Origin: Lachnospiraceae bacterium
GTDB lineage: Bacteria > Bacillota > Clostridia > Lachnospirales > Lachnospiraceae
Assembly (NCBI GenBank): GCA_024403355.1
Contig: JAKSRW010000009.1
Span: 1 to 64,000 of the forward strand
Reading direction: 5' to 3'
DNA: 64,000 nucleotides
The position numbers and the translations under genes were made by a program. Positions 37,189 to 47,168 of the stretch are shown here, piece by piece. The notes under the pieces are model-generated. The model made no database searches. It was given only the letters and a program-made list of their open reading frames with translations, and was not told the origin of the DNA. How positions within the stretch are numbered: position 1 is the stretch's first letter; each line of letters starts with the position of its first letter.

Positions 37189-38280
37189 TTACTGATTAAT
37201 AATCAGACTCTTTCCGTCACTTAAGAAATCTACATCTCCCTTACGGGTCTTGTAGATTTCTATTTTTCTGTCCTTAAGAAGCTGTCTGGTCTCTTCATCC
37301 TCTTTTTCATTTTTGGCAGAGGTAATAACGGCCACCTCAGGCTTTACCGCATCGAAAAGCTCAGGAAGCTCTCCCTGAAATATTCCGTGATAGGGCACCT
37401 TTAGAAGCTTGCAGGCCGCAGGTGCGGTATCGAGATATTCGCGTATACGGGTATTCTGTGCATCCGCCATAAAAAGAAATACATTTTCGCCGTGGCTTAT
37501 ACGGATAATCAGTGAGGAATTATTACTCGGGTCCTCCTCGTAAATCATTCTTTCGGGCGTATTGATTTCAACCTTCATTCCGCCTATTTCAAAGCTTTTA
37601 TCAGCCATAAGCATTTCTCTGCTGCAGTCCTTTTCAACCATTGCAGCGGCTAATTCATGCATTTCATCGGAATCCTTTGTGAAGGTTCCGGTATAAACAT
37701 TTGCCACGTTACTGTCTCTTATAACCTTTGCAGCGCCGCCTATATGATCCTTGTCAAAATGGGTCAGCAGCATATAGTCTATCCCGGTAAGGCCTGCCTT
37801 ATCCATATATTTCAGTATTTTTTTACCAAAACCCTTCTCGCCCGTATCAATTAATATTACAGCCTCATCCGTATACAGAAGAAACGCATCCGCATGACCT
37901 GCATCAAAAGCTATAAGTCTCATCATACCCTGTCCAAGAGGCTCATAATTTTCAGAATAAAAGCCTTCCCTTTCCGAATTCCCGCCGGCAGTATTATCTG
38001 CTGTACCCTCCGTAGCATCTGAATTTCCCACTGCAGCCTCCGAAGCATCCGAGCTATCCCCTGCAGCCTCTGTTTTACCGGCAGAATTGTTTTCTGTTTC
38101 CTCCGAACCGCTTAGCGTGGCGGATGCAGTCGGGCCGGGAGCAGGATTCTCATCTTTTGAACAGCCGGTCAAAAAAACAGAAACGGCAGTAACCAGGACA
38201 CACAAAGCCACAGCCGCGAATATTCTCCGCAGTCCGATAAGCTCCTGTGTTCTTTTGTTACTGCCGTTAAAAAATCTCAT
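37189..38280 (-). CDS. Lipoprotein with ComEC/Rec2-like metallo-beta-lactamase domain
   Basis: The 363-residue product has a lipoprotein signal (about 15-42, lipobox LTGC), a Ser/Ala/Glu-rich linker (about 45-105) and a metallo-beta-lactamase fold: ILIDTGEKGFGK, LTHFDKDHIGGA (zinc motif HxxxDH) and KVPYHGIFQG. The fold is the stand-alone version of the C-terminal hydrolase of the DNA-uptake protein ComEC. It may be a secreted nuclease/phosphodiesterase on the cell surface; the substrate is not shown by the sequence. Confidence 0.82.
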   Translation of the reverse strand: MRFFNGSNKRTQELIGLRRIFAAVALCVLVTAVSVFLTGCSKDENPAPGPTASATLSGSEETENNSAGKTEAAGDSSDASEAAVGNSDATEGTADNTAGGNSEREGFYSENYEPLGQGMMRLIAFDAGHADAFLLYTDEAVILIDTGEKGFGKKILKYMDKAGLTGIDYMLLTHFDKDHIGGAAKVIRDSNVANVYTGTFTKDSDEMHELAAAMVEKDCSREMLMADKSFEIGGMKVEINTPERMIYEEDPSNNSSLIIRISHGENVFLFMADAQNTRIREYLDTAPAACKLLKVPYHGIFQGELPELFDAVKPEVAVITSAKNEKEDEETRQLLKDRKIEIYKTRKGDVDFLSDGKSLIINQ

Positions 38281-38308
38281 TTATTATTCACACCATTCCG
38301 TAATTGCA

Positions 38309-38884
38309 TCAGCCCTCGTATGCATAACCCATTTCGAAGGCCTGCTTATTGATTTCAATGGTCTTTGCGGGAACTGTCTTCTCGATTACCTCAAGCCAGT
38401 CCTCCTTTGCAAAATCCATATGCTTTGCTGCCATACCAAGTACAATAATATTAAAGGTTCTGGCATTTCCAAGCTTAAGTGCCTCTGCCATAGCATCAAT
38501 CTTAAGCACCTTATACTTCTTCTCAAGGTCCTCGATGATGTTCTCGGGATACTTTGCAGCACCGATCACTACAGGCATGGGGTCGATTCTCTGGTCATTT
38601 ACTACGATTACGCCGTCCTTCTTAAGGAAATGTGCATAACGAAGTGCCTCAAGACGCTCGAAGGCGATAAGCACATCTGCACAGCCCTCCTCGACAATGG
38701 GCTCATTTACATGCTCGCCGTAACGGACGAAGGTAACTACGCTTCCGCCTCGCTGTGCCATTCCGTGAACCTCGGAAAGCTTTACGTCATAGCCTGCCTT
38801 TATTGTGATTCCGCCTAAAATACGGCTGGTGAGCAGGGTTCCCTGTCCGCCTACACCGACAATCATTATATTCTTTGTTTCCAT
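38309..38884 (-). CDS. iorB: Indolepyruvate:ferredoxin oxidoreductase beta subunit
   Basis: The 191-residue product begins MIVGVGGQGTLLTSRILGG near residue 7, and has SEVHGMAQRGGSVVTFVRYG, the gamma-type pyruvate:ferredoxin-oxidoreductase domain. With IorA it oxidatively decarboxylates aryl-pyruvates (from Trp, Phe, Tyr) to aryl-acetyl-CoA and reduced ferredoxin. It lies 18 bp after iorA and completes the two-subunit enzyme. Confidence 0.94.
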   Translation of the reverse strand: METKNIMIVGVGGQGTLLTSRILGGITIKAGYDVKLSEVHGMAQRGGSVVTFVRYGEHVNEPIVEEGCADVLIAFERLEALRYAHFLKKDGVIVVNDQRIDPMPVVIGAAKYPENIIEDLEKKYKVLKIDAMAEALKLGNARTFNIIVLGMAAKHMDFAKEDWLEVIEKTVPAKTIEINKQAFEMGYAYEG

Positions 38885-38902
38885 GAATTTGTCCCCTCTC
38901 TA

Positions 38903-40636
38903 TTACTGATTAATCGCAGCAAACTTGCAAAGACCTGCGCAAAGACCGCAGCCGTTACACATAGTTGCATTAATTGAAATACTTCCGTCCTCAGCCTTTG
39001 TGATTGCGGGACAGCCGGGCTTCATACACATACCGCAGCGCTTACACTTGTCGCTATCGATATGATAAGCAGGCTTCGGCTTATTTGACTTGAGAAGCGC
39101 ACAGGGTGCCTGAACAATAAGAACAGATACCGCCTCACGCTGGGTCTCACGCTTAAGAAGCTCTTCAAGAGTCTTTGTATCAAATGCATTAACAACATAT
39201 GTATTCTCAATGCCGATACCGTCATGGCAAAGCTTGTAAAGATCGATTGCGAGAACTTCCTCACCCATAAGGGTTTTACCTGTTGCCGCATGATCCTGAT
39301 GGCCTGTCATACCTGTGGTCGAATTATCAAGAATCAGGACTGTTCCCGTAGCCTGATTGTAGAACATATTCATAAGTGAATTAACACCGGTATGCATGAA
39401 GGTTGAATCGCCGATACATGCTACCCAGTTCTTCACATAATCCTTGCCCTTGGCCTTCTCCATACCGTGGAGGGTACTGATGGATGAGCCCATACATACT
39501 ACCGACTCAACTACACCGAGAGGTGCAACCGCGCCGAGTGTATAGCAGCCGATATCGCCTGCAACATGGATTCCCAGCTTCTTTATAGAGTAGAAGGTGC
39601 TTCTGTGAGGGCATCCGGGGCAGAGAATAGGAGGACGTACGGGTACGTCTGCAGGAGTCTCGATATCGAGCTCAGCTCCTAAAATTGCCTTTTTAATCAT
39701 ATTTGTACTGTATTCGCCAAGAACAGTGAAAATTTCCTTACCTGTACACTCAACGCCCCATGACTTAACCTGCTCCTCGATAATAGGGTCAAGCTCCTCA
39801 ACAATGTAGAGCTTATCAACCTTCTTCGCAAAATCGAGAATCATCTGCTTGGGAAGAGGGTTTACACAGCCGAGTTTAAGAACCGATGCAGAAGGAAGAG
39901 CTTCCTTTACATAAGTGTAAGGAATACCCGATGTAATAACACCGATCTTTGTGTCATTCATTTCAATGCGGTTAATAGGGAAATCAGCTCCGTCGATTGA
40001 CATCTGCTCCTCGCGGGCAACTACAAGGGGATGACGCTTGATAGCGTTACCGGGCATCATTACATGCTTTGCAACCTTCTTTTCATAAGGAATGTCAATA
40101 GGCTCGCAGCGGTCCTCAAGTTCAACGAGGCCCTGTGAATGTGCAATTCTTGTGGTTGTACGGAAAATAACGGGAGTATCGTACTTTTCACTCATATCAA
40201 AGGCATACTTAATGAATTCCTTTGCTTCCTGTGAGTCCGAAGGCTCAATTACCGGAACATGAGCAGCACGCGCAACGGCACGTGAATCCTGCTCATTCTG
40301 TGAGCTGTACATACCGGGGTCATCAGCCGCAACAAGTACAAGACCGCCTGTAGCACCGATGTAGCTTACTGTATAAAGAGGGTCTGCCGCAACATTTACA
40401 CCTACGTGCTTCATAGAAGCAAGGGCACGAACACCTGCCATTGATGCGCCGATGGCAACCTCAAGAGCTACCTTCTCATTAGGTGACCACTCACAGTAGA
40501 TTTCCTCATACTTTACGATGTTTTCACTGATTTCTGTACTGGGGGTGCCGGGGTAAGCGGCAGAAACCTTTACTCCTGCCTCCCATGCGCCACGGGCAAT
40601 CGCTTCATTTCCCAGCATTAATTTCTTTTCTGACAT
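38903..40636 (-). CDS. iorA: Indolepyruvate:ferredoxin oxidoreductase alpha subunit
   Basis: The 577-residue product has the pyruvate-binding N-domain (AYPGTPSTEISE, about 27-38), a thiamine-diphosphate domain (CPGCPHRSTFY, GDIGCYTLG, CIGDSTFMHTG, LDNSTTGMTGHQ) and two C-terminal 4Fe-4S clusters (CKRCGMCMKPGC and CNGCGLCAGLC). Length and domain order match IorA. A good promoter is at 40746-40775 and a GC-rich hairpin lies in its leader (around 40695-40715). Confidence 0.95.
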   Translation of the reverse strand: MSEKKLMLGNEAIARGAWEAGVKVSAAYPGTPSTEISENIVKYEEIYCEWSPNEKVALEVAIGASMAGVRALASMKHVGVNVAADPLYTVSYIGATGGLVLVAADDPGMYSSQNEQDSRAVARAAHVPVIEPSDSQEAKEFIKYAFDMSEKYDTPVIFRTTTRIAHSQGLVELEDRCEPIDIPYEKKVAKHVMMPGNAIKRHPLVVAREEQMSIDGADFPINRIEMNDTKIGVITSGIPYTYVKEALPSASVLKLGCVNPLPKQMILDFAKKVDKLYIVEELDPIIEEQVKSWGVECTGKEIFTVLGEYSTNMIKKAILGAELDIETPADVPVRPPILCPGCPHRSTFYSIKKLGIHVAGDIGCYTLGAVAPLGVVESVVCMGSSISTLHGMEKAKGKDYVKNWVACIGDSTFMHTGVNSLMNMFYNQATGTVLILDNSTTGMTGHQDHAATGKTLMGEEVLAIDLYKLCHDGIGIENTYVVNAFDTKTLEELLKRETQREAVSVLIVQAPCALLKSNKPKPAYHIDSDKCKRCGMCMKPGCPAITKAEDGSISINATMCNGCGLCAGLCKFAAINQ

Positions 40637-40745
40637 TATCCTTCTCCTAATCTTTTCTTTTTATCCCCTAATTTGCGGGTCCTTCCCGGCAAACCGGTGC
40701 TTCACCGGCTGCTCAGGTAAATCTTTTTTGCGAATTCTTCGTTAA

Positions 40746-40775
40746 ATTATAACACAATTTTCTAATCTGTGTCAA
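40746..40775 (-). promoter_or_regulatory. Promoter of iorAB
   Basis: On the minus strand TTGACA (40770-40775), 18 nt, TATAAT (40746-40751). It abuts the stop codon of the upstream unknown gene (40776). Confidence 0.75.
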
Positions 40776-42617
40776 TTACTCCGCATTGCCTGCTGCGGCT
40801 CCTGCTGCGGCTCCTGCATCTGCTCCCGCACCGCCGTTTATATTTTTTGTAACACGCTCGGTTACTTCCGAGACTAAGGATGTAAAAATTCCGGTCAGTT
40901 CACGAAATGTTTCAGGCAGTGCGTCAGAATTATTATGGCCGACCACAGCACTCATTGCACGCATCAGGTTTACCGAAACCTTCGACGCTACCGAGCCCAC
41001 CTGCTGCATATCCTCGCCAAGCTCCTCATCACAAGAAACAGGTGAGTAGTTGGATACGTTTCTGTTCACTATATCCTGTACAATATAGGCAATACAATCC
41101 GTCGGATTTCCGTTAAACACCTTTGCGTCCTTTATTGCGGAATACACTGATGTAATATAAGTCAGACTTTTTTCCGACAGAATAACGGGAGAATACATCT
41201 CAAGCTCTTTTTTCGCAAGTACTGTCAGCGGTTCATTATCATAATAATTTCCTGTGCCTATAAATTTGATATCCACATCCTGCGCTACGAGTTCAAGCGG
41301 GAAACCATTTCTATGAAGCGTTCTGTACATTTCCTTCTTACTCTCCGTAATGGGATTAAATACAGTGCCTCTATACTCCGCTGCGATAGTAGATGCCACC
41401 GATGAACTTCTTAATTCAAGGTTAGTAAGCATTTCACTTGGAGTGTTACCTGCATCCGACTTCACAATATTCTTCATCATTTCCCTTCTGAGAGCTTCCG
41501 CTATCGGAAGCTTTACCTTAGGCGAATCTACCTTTTCAAGGTAATCAAAGGTAGTTCCTAGCTCGCCGTTCATTTCAGTTGCATGCACATTTGCCACTGC
41601 CCTGACGGTTTCTTCTGTAAGAGCCTTCGTATACTCGCCAAGATAAGAGGCCTCTTCCTGCTCATAGCGCTGCTTTTGTGCTTCAACAACAGACTTCATC
41701 TCAACGGCCAGCGAACCAAAGGCTGCCTTACGTTCAGCTGATACAGCCCTTCCGTCCTGCTGGATACCATTTGACATAAGAACGTAGTCAACATACTGGG
41801 AATAGACGCCCTGAAGCGTTTTCAGTCTTATAAGCTTATCATAAACAATCTTAGGCAGATTCTGAAAATATGAGGTCTCGCTTTTCATAAGATTCTCTAT
41901 GTAACCAAGCTCCTGAATATACTGCTTAAATTCCACGCTATGATCCAGAATATATTTCTCATTCATTATATTGTCATTAATCCTGAAATTAAGGACTCGT
42001 TTCGTAATATTGTCCAGAAAAGGCTTCTTACGTACATCATCCTTACTTATAAAGGCTTCAATCAATTCATCATCATACGCTTTATTTTTTGCCTCCTCTT
42101 CATTAATAGGTTTTCCATTTTTTTTGGCCTTGTAGCCTTTAGCCAGAATATTGAGCACTCGTGCGTCCGCGCCTGCCCGCTCAATATCGGTCAGCCTGGA
42201 GGATATAGAGTTACTCTTTCCCTTAAAGACTTCTCCGGCCTTTTCCATCTTCTCCATTTGCTCCATGGTCATATCAGGGTACTCTTCCTGATACTTCTTC
42301 AGTCTTTTGCTTTTGTTTCGTTTTTCCTTGTTACTCTCCTTTGGCGCCTGAACAGGCTCTGCCGGAAGCGCCTCAACCGTGCAGGGTGTAATCGTGCGAT
42401 GCTGTGTGGTGCGATAGGTCTCGCAAAGCTCGCTGTACATCTGCACATTTGCCGCGTAAGAGGAATCTAAAACACCGACCTGTCGGGCCTGTTCCATGGT
42501 CTGACCCGCCTGAGGAATATATTTTGCCTCATTGAGATTAATCCGGCTTTCTGTTGCCTGAGTGCTTATCGTTTTTTCTGCCTGTCTTCTCTGCTGCTGA
42601 AAACCACTTTCTGACAT
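40776..42617 (-). CDS. Protein of unknown function, 613 residues
   Basis: I do not recognise a family. The product is cytoplasmic in appearance: no signal peptide or membrane helix. Its N-terminus is charged and Gln/Lys-rich (1-115), a long helical region follows (about 120-560), and the end is a Gly/Ala-rich tail (GGAGADAGAAAGAAAGNAE). It has a short SD, AAGGA, before the ATG. It shares direction with iorAB and GNAT but is separated from iorA by its own promoter. Similarity to large helical effector or structural proteins of host-associated bacteria is only an impression. Confidence 0.6.
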   Translation of the reverse strand: MSESGFQQQRRQAEKTISTQATESRINLNEAKYIPQAGQTMEQARQVGVLDSSYAANVQMYSELCETYRTTQHRTITPCTVEALPAEPVQAPKESNKEKRNKSKRLKKYQEEYPDMTMEQMEKMEKAGEVFKGKSNSISSRLTDIERAGADARVLNILAKGYKAKKNGKPINEEEAKNKAYDDELIEAFISKDDVRKKPFLDNITKRVLNFRINDNIMNEKYILDHSVEFKQYIQELGYIENLMKSETSYFQNLPKIVYDKLIRLKTLQGVYSQYVDYVLMSNGIQQDGRAVSAERKAAFGSLAVEMKSVVEAQKQRYEQEEASYLGEYTKALTEETVRAVANVHATEMNGELGTTFDYLEKVDSPKVKLPIAEALRREMMKNIVKSDAGNTPSEMLTNLELRSSSVASTIAAEYRGTVFNPITESKKEMYRTLHRNGFPLELVAQDVDIKFIGTGNYYDNEPLTVLAKKELEMYSPVILSEKSLTYITSVYSAIKDAKVFNGNPTDCIAYIVQDIVNRNVSNYSPVSCDEELGEDMQQVGSVASKVSVNLMRAMSAVVGHNNSDALPETFRELTGIFTSLVSEVTERVTKNINGGAGADAGAAAGAAAGNAE

Positions 42618-42697
42618 ATAATCAATCCTTCTTTCTTCATAAACATGTTAATATCTGTAATCGCAGGTTCTGAGCTTTTTGCTCTTAGTATCTGTTT

Positions 42698-43531
42698 TTA
42701 AAAGAGTGTTTTCTGGTAAATAAATGAAACCGGCTTCGCAGATGGTATCAGATAATGCAGAAGGGCTTCCGAATTATCATTGACCGGCTGAAAAAATACC
42801 GGCTCATCGCCTCCGTATTTCTTCTTTCCTGCCAAAGCAGCCGCACTGATAAGAGACATAAGCGCGGCAGGCTTTCCCGAACCGTTCCAAACCTCCGACT
42901 GGGTGATTACGCCACCGACACTCCTGTCGAAGATAACAAAGGCATTGACCCTGTCCTTCTCAAGACGGAGCATACTGATATCCTTCTCGATACCGTCACC
43001 TGTAAGTCCTCCGTCAGGCACAGGCGCATCATTGCTTCGAAGCTCCTTGCTCCAGACGCGGAGCGAGATTCCCCTGCACTCCTTGATGCTCTTGATTTTC
43101 TCAGACTTTGTCATGTCTATTCCGTTAATGGAATCAAGAATTTCACCGAGAGTCGCCTTATAATAGGGGTTATCCTCCCATCTTCTGCCGAAAAACCTTC
43201 TCTCGAGGAATCTGCTGAGAAGCGAGGTTTCGCTGTCCATTTCAGCGAAATTGGCTGTTACCTTTAATACCTTTCCCTCCAGGAAAAATTCCAGCTCGCT
43301 CAGCAGCAGACTGCCGATTCCGCAATTTCTGTAGGATGGAGCCACAAAAAATGATTTGATGTCAAAATCACCGTATTCGACCTGTCCGGCAATCGCCGCA
43401 ACCGCCATATCGTATTCAACACCTCCGAGCGCTATCACGGGTATACCGCTCTTTATCATGTCATACACGCTTTTTACAAGTAAGTTCTTAAAAATATCTG
43501 CATTTGAATCATTAATTACTACAACGTCCAT
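42698..43531 (-). CDS. GNAT family N-acetyltransferase
   Basis: The 277-residue product has acetyl-CoA binding motif A in the first third: VAPSYRNCGIGSLLLSELEFFLEG (about 86-109), preceded by AVAAIAGQVEY..DIKSFFV beta strands. The C-terminal half (about 150-277) is not an obvious second GNAT domain. Substrate unknown. It lies 80 bp after the upstream end of the unknown 613-residue gene (same strand). Confidence 0.72.
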   Translation of the reverse strand: MDVVVINDSNADIFKNLLVKSVYDMIKSGIPVIALGGVEYDMAVAAIAGQVEYGDFDIKSFFVAPSYRNCGIGSLLLSELEFFLEGKVLKVTANFAEMDSETSLLSRFLERRFFGRRWEDNPYYKATLGEILDSINGIDMTKSEKIKSIKECRGISLRVWSKELRSNDAPVPDGGLTGDGIEKDISMLRLEKDRVNAFVIFDRSVGGVITQSEVWNGSGKPAALMSLISAAALAGKKKYGGDEPVFFQPVNDNSEALLHYLIPSAKPVSFIYQKTLF

Positions 43532-43636
43532 GCGTATATCCCTTTCCCATTTATTTTTATATTTTTCTTTTTTTATTTACCCTTTTAGCTTTTCATACTT
43601 TCTTTTGTCTGTTTTTGCCCAATTCTTCTTACCTGT

Positions 43637-46600
43637 CTATTTGGGAAGCTTTCCGAAAATCTGCTTACTGCCGTTATAAATCACAATATTTCCGGCATCC
43701 TTCACCGAATGGTCATTGGTCAGGTTCATATTCGACCAGTCGTTGTGATGGATTGCAAAGGCACAGGTAAGTGTGTCCCCGACAGCCAGTGATTTATTGT
43801 CGCCGTAGGTGATAGTACAGACTGTATCGGCATCGCTGCCCTTTGCTTTCGCAAAATCACCCTTGCAGGAGGAAAGCTCGGTGTAAGCACCGGTAGCCCC
43901 GTTAATCGCAGTGTGATAGCAGTCAAAGGTCAGCCCCTTGGCATCCTCGTTTGTAAAATAGAATTCCAGCTTCAGCTTATTTACCGCAATCGAGCCGTCA
44001 CTGTTATTCACGATATTGATTCTTCCGGAAATGCTTGAGGCTGATGACGAGCTGTTGTCATAGTCAATGGAAACAGAAAGCTTTTCATTCTTCGCAGTTC
44101 CGACAACCGCTACCGTGCCACCGTTGCCGTTATTTCCGCCATTTCCGCCGCTGCCGCCATTGCCGCTGTTGCCGCCGTTGCCGCCGTTGCCGCCATTACC
44201 ACCATTTCCATTGTTTCCGCCGTTTCCACCATTACCGCCATTACCGCCGTTGCCGCCGGAAAATACTATGGAGCTTCCGGCATTTTTGCCCTTTGCAGGC
44301 TCATAACCGAATATCAGCTTACCGTCCTCATAGAGAGCGGTTCGTTCGAGAAGCTGTGTTCCACCCTTTGTCATATTGTAGAAGGAGGGATCGTTCGAAT
44401 TGTCCCAGACTCCGTTTTCATTACGAAGACGAACCTGGATTTCCTTCCTGTATTTGTCCTGTCCGCCCGGATAAATGGGTGCATCCGCAAAACTTACGGA
44501 CAGGTAATAAATATGCTTGTCCTCATCCCAGCACTTCAGCCCATCCGAGCTGCCCGCTGCCATATAATTGGTTGAAATTTTGATATTTGAGGCGCTTCCT
44601 CCCGCCTTGTACACCTCACTGAGGTCCACATAATAGCGGAATTCAAGGTTCTTCGGAACTCTGGCCGGCCATGCCGAGGTATTGCAAATGTATGCCCTGA
44701 GCTCCATAAAATCATCGCCGTCTACATTAATGCCGCCCTCTGCATATATCTCATTAACCTTTATTTCTTCTACCGCGCCAAAATCCTTCAGTGTCTGACC
44801 CTTGTATTTACCATACATTTTGGCAAGGATGCCGGTGAAGCCTGCATTGTAGTCACAGGCAACCTCGTTTTTATTGTAATCCGAAACCACGTCATTGTAG
44901 CCGTCATTTGCGTCCGGACCGCCGACAAGCGCCCCGTAAAGTGTGTGACGTGCGACAGAAGGCTCATTCATATTATCGCAATAGGAGCCCTGCGCGGTAC
45001 GGTGATGGGGATTCTTCGGAGGATTGCTGCCGAAGCCTACCTCATAGGACCTGCCGCCATCGCCGAGCGCATAATTTACCTGACTTTCGGCGAATTTCCA
45101 GTAGCTTTTAGCCCTGTTTGAATCACAGATGCCCGAATCCGCGTAAACCGCAGCGATAAAAGCCTCTGTGGTGGCGTATCTTAATGAGCCCCAGCTATCA
45201 AGCCATGCAAGACCCTTTGGCGAATAGCTGATATGCGAAGAGGATACCCCGCTCCACCAGTCAAGATGCTTTTCAAGCTCCTGCTTGTATGCGCTCTCGC
45301 CGGTAAGCTTTGCCAGCATTGTCAGCGCACCGATATGAACATCATCCCAGCACATAGCCCAGTCATAGTCGTGACCTGCCTTCGTGAAATAGCTCTTTGA
45401 ATCATTTAAGTAGCTCTTGTCGCCCGTCGCAATGTAGAGCCATGCACTCGCCCAGGAGAGCTCGTCATAGAAGCCGCTCCAGGAATTATAGAAGCCGTTG
45501 GCCGCTGTGTAGCCTGCGTCCGACTTGGTATCCGCCGCAAACTTATAAAGTGATTTTGCGTGCTTTAGGCACTTGTCGCTGTAGGCTTTATCGATATCCT
45601 TGTAAACAATACTGCAGACAGCCAGAGACGCTGCCGTCTCACCGCACACTGCAGAACCGGGATTTGACTTTGTGACCTTGTATGAGGGACGGCTCATTCT
45701 GTATTCGACCGTCTCCGCAGCTCCCCAGTAGCTGTGGTCCTGATTACCGTCACCCACCTGGTAGTAATAGACCTCGTCCTCGGGATGACATTTTATAAAA
45801 TAATCATTGGCCCACTTGATATTTGAAAGAGCATATTCGAGCTGTCCGCTCTCCTTATATGCATCGTAAGACTCATAAATTGACCAGCCAAGCATTGCCG
45901 CCGTGTAGGCCATGGGAAGATTGAACTTGACGTTGTCTCCCGCATCATACCAGCCGCCCGTAAGGTCCAGTCCTGCATCGCTGCCATCCTTCAGACCCGA
46001 ATCGCCTCTCCAGTTACAGCGCACCTTTTCGGGGAGATCGCCCGAGCGCTGAAGCTCATAGAATAGAAGTGATTTCTGAAGGGCTTCACCGTAATTGTAC
46101 TTGCCGCTGCCCTTTGTACCCTCGTAACCGCTGCCCTTTTCCGTAAGCTTGCCGGTGTTAAGGCTTGAACTGATCTTTCCCGAGCCTGTGCCAGTATCTT
46201 TTCCACCGTTATCTTTTCCGGTGCCTGTAATTGAACCTTTATCGGAGCCGACTCCTGTACTGCCGGGTCTGTCTGTGTCCTTATCAGAATTAGCTCCTGT
46301 GCTGCCGGGCTTGTCTGTGTCCTTATCAGAATTAGCTCCTGTGCTGCCGGGCTTACTTCCTGTACTAGTCGCATCATTATCAATCTTAATGGCTTCGCTG
46401 TTACCATCATTAGCCGAAGAAGTTTTGTCTGCTGCGCTGCCTTCTGGCCTGCTTCCGGTATTTGTTGTATCGTTTTCAGCCGTGAGATTGTCTTCACTGT
46501 TAGCGTCATTTTCGCCGGTTATATCGCCGGCTTCGTTCGTAAAATTACCGTCATCAGAATCGCTGCCTTCGCCTGCAGAATTATCTTCAGATATATCCTT

Positions 46601-46945
46601 GCCCGCTTCGCCGGTATTATCCTCGGCTTTATCTGAATTTACACCTGACTGCTCCTTACTGTCTGTGTCATTCTCCGAATCTGCCGTTTCAGAATCATTT
46701 CCTGCCTTCTCGACATCATTCCCTGCTGTCTCAGAATCAGTGCCTGACGTCTTAGCATCATTCCCTGTCGTCTCAGAATCAGTGCCTGACGTCTTTGCAT
46801 CAGTTCCTGTCGTCTCAGCCAGCTTTATCCCCTCATCGGGAGCGCTTCCGCCCTTATTCCCCGAAATCAATGTTCCTATCAGAATTCCGACCGCCAGCAC
46901 CAGTATCGCAGCTGCCGCAAAAATAATAATCTTCTTTTTTCCCAT
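43637..46945 (-). CDS. Surface-anchored GH9 cellulase (endoglucanase) with CBM3 modules
   Basis: The 1102-residue product (ATG 46945, AAGGTGA upstream) has an N-terminal membrane anchor or signal (KKKIIIFAAAAILVLAVGIL), a ~250-residue Ser/Thr/Asp/Gly-rich linker with tandem repeats, and a GH9 catalytic domain. That domain has GGWYDAGDNVKFNLPMAYT (catalytic Asp pair), HHRTAQGS, and NEVACDYNAGFTG (general acid Glu). A CBM3c-like module follows, then a (GGN)n linker (about 44120-44250) and a C-terminal CBM3-like module. This is a processive-type cellulase. Its promoter module is shared with the Fic gene. Confidence 0.9.
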   Translation of the reverse strand: MGKKKIIIFAAAAILVLAVGILIGTLISGNKGGSAPDEGIKLAETTGTDAKTSGTDSETTGNDAKTSGTDSETAGNDVEKAGNDSETADSENDTDSKEQSGVNSDKAEDNTGEAGKDISEDNSAGEGSDSDDGNFTNEAGDITGENDANSEDNLTAENDTTNTGSRPEGSAADKTSSANDGNSEAIKIDNDATSTGSKPGSTGANSDKDTDKPGSTGANSDKDTDRPGSTGVGSDKGSITGTGKDNGGKDTGTGSGKISSSLNTGKLTEKGSGYEGTKGSGKYNYGEALQKSLLFYELQRSGDLPEKVRCNWRGDSGLKDGSDAGLDLTGGWYDAGDNVKFNLPMAYTAAMLGWSIYESYDAYKESGQLEYALSNIKWANDYFIKCHPEDEVYYYQVGDGNQDHSYWGAAETVEYRMSRPSYKVTKSNPGSAVCGETAASLAVCSIVYKDIDKAYSDKCLKHAKSLYKFAADTKSDAGYTAANGFYNSWSGFYDELSWASAWLYIATGDKSYLNDSKSYFTKAGHDYDWAMCWDDVHIGALTMLAKLTGESAYKQELEKHLDWWSGVSSSHISYSPKGLAWLDSWGSLRYATTEAFIAAVYADSGICDSNRAKSYWKFAESQVNYALGDGGRSYEVGFGSNPPKNPHHRTAQGSYCDNMNEPSVARHTLYGALVGGPDANDGYNDVVSDYNKNEVACDYNAGFTGILAKMYGKYKGQTLKDFGAVEEIKVNEIYAEGGINVDGDDFMELRAYICNTSAWPARVPKNLEFRYYVDLSEVYKAGGSASNIKISTNYMAAGSSDGLKCWDEDKHIYYLSVSFADAPIYPGGQDKYRKEIQVRLRNENGVWDNSNDPSFYNMTKGGTQLLERTALYEDGKLIFGYEPAKGKNAGSSIVFSGGNGGNGGNGGNGGNNGNGGNGGNGGNGGNSGNGGSGGNGGNNGNGGTVAVVGTAKNEKLSVSIDYDNSSSSASSISGRINIVNNSDGSIAVNKLKLEFYFTNEDAKGLTFDCYHTAINGATGAYTELSSCKGDFAKAKGSDADTVCTITYGDNKSLAVGDTLTCAFAIHHNDWSNMNLTNDHSVKDAGNIVIYNGSKQIFGKLPK

Positions 46946-46988
46946 ACAAATTCCGTCACCTTTCGTGAAATATAATTCACCGTTTATC

Positions 46989-47054
46989 ATTATATCAGCA
47001 TTTTTTCCCTTCAACAAGGCTATATGCCCGCCAAAATTCAGTTTTTAGAAAATC
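46989..47054 (-). repeat. Duplicated promoter module, copy 1 (GH9)
   Basis: The minus strand has TTGTTG (47012-47017), a 17-nt spacer and TATAAT (46989-46994), plus about 37 nt of upstream sequence. The same segment, about 85-90% identical by eye, recurs at 52642-52705 in front of the Fic gene. Both copies drive minus-strand genes. Confidence 0.75.
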
Positions 47055-47143
47055 TTTAGGAAATACCTTTAGCAGAGTGCCAACTCACATTATGAGCCTG
47101 CTTCAAGGTGTCCGATTTCAGGGGCACAAAGAGCTTAAAAAAC

Positions 47144-47168
47144 TTGACATTATATATATATATATAAT
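47144..47168 (+). promoter_or_regulatory. Promoter with (TA)8 spacer tract, candidate phase-variable
   Basis: TTGACA (47144-47149) is followed by T and eight TA units, the last of which begin TATAAT (47163-47168). The present spacer is 13 nt; adding two TA units would give 17 nt. Between here and the ATG at 47203 are a palindrome ATGGTACCAT and an AGGGAGG ribosome site. Confidence 0.5.

Noticed and set aside
44110..44260. Regular GC-rich short repeats, considered as CRISPR or satellite DNA
   Set aside because: They are codons for a Gly-Gly-Asn linker in the GH9 protein, with a 9-bp period and no spacers.
46149..47048. 299-codon plus-strand open frame antisense to the GH9 linker
   Set aside because: Repetitive Pro/Ser/Val pattern reflects the reverse of Ser/Thr/Asp codons; the GH9 reading is clearly the real one.
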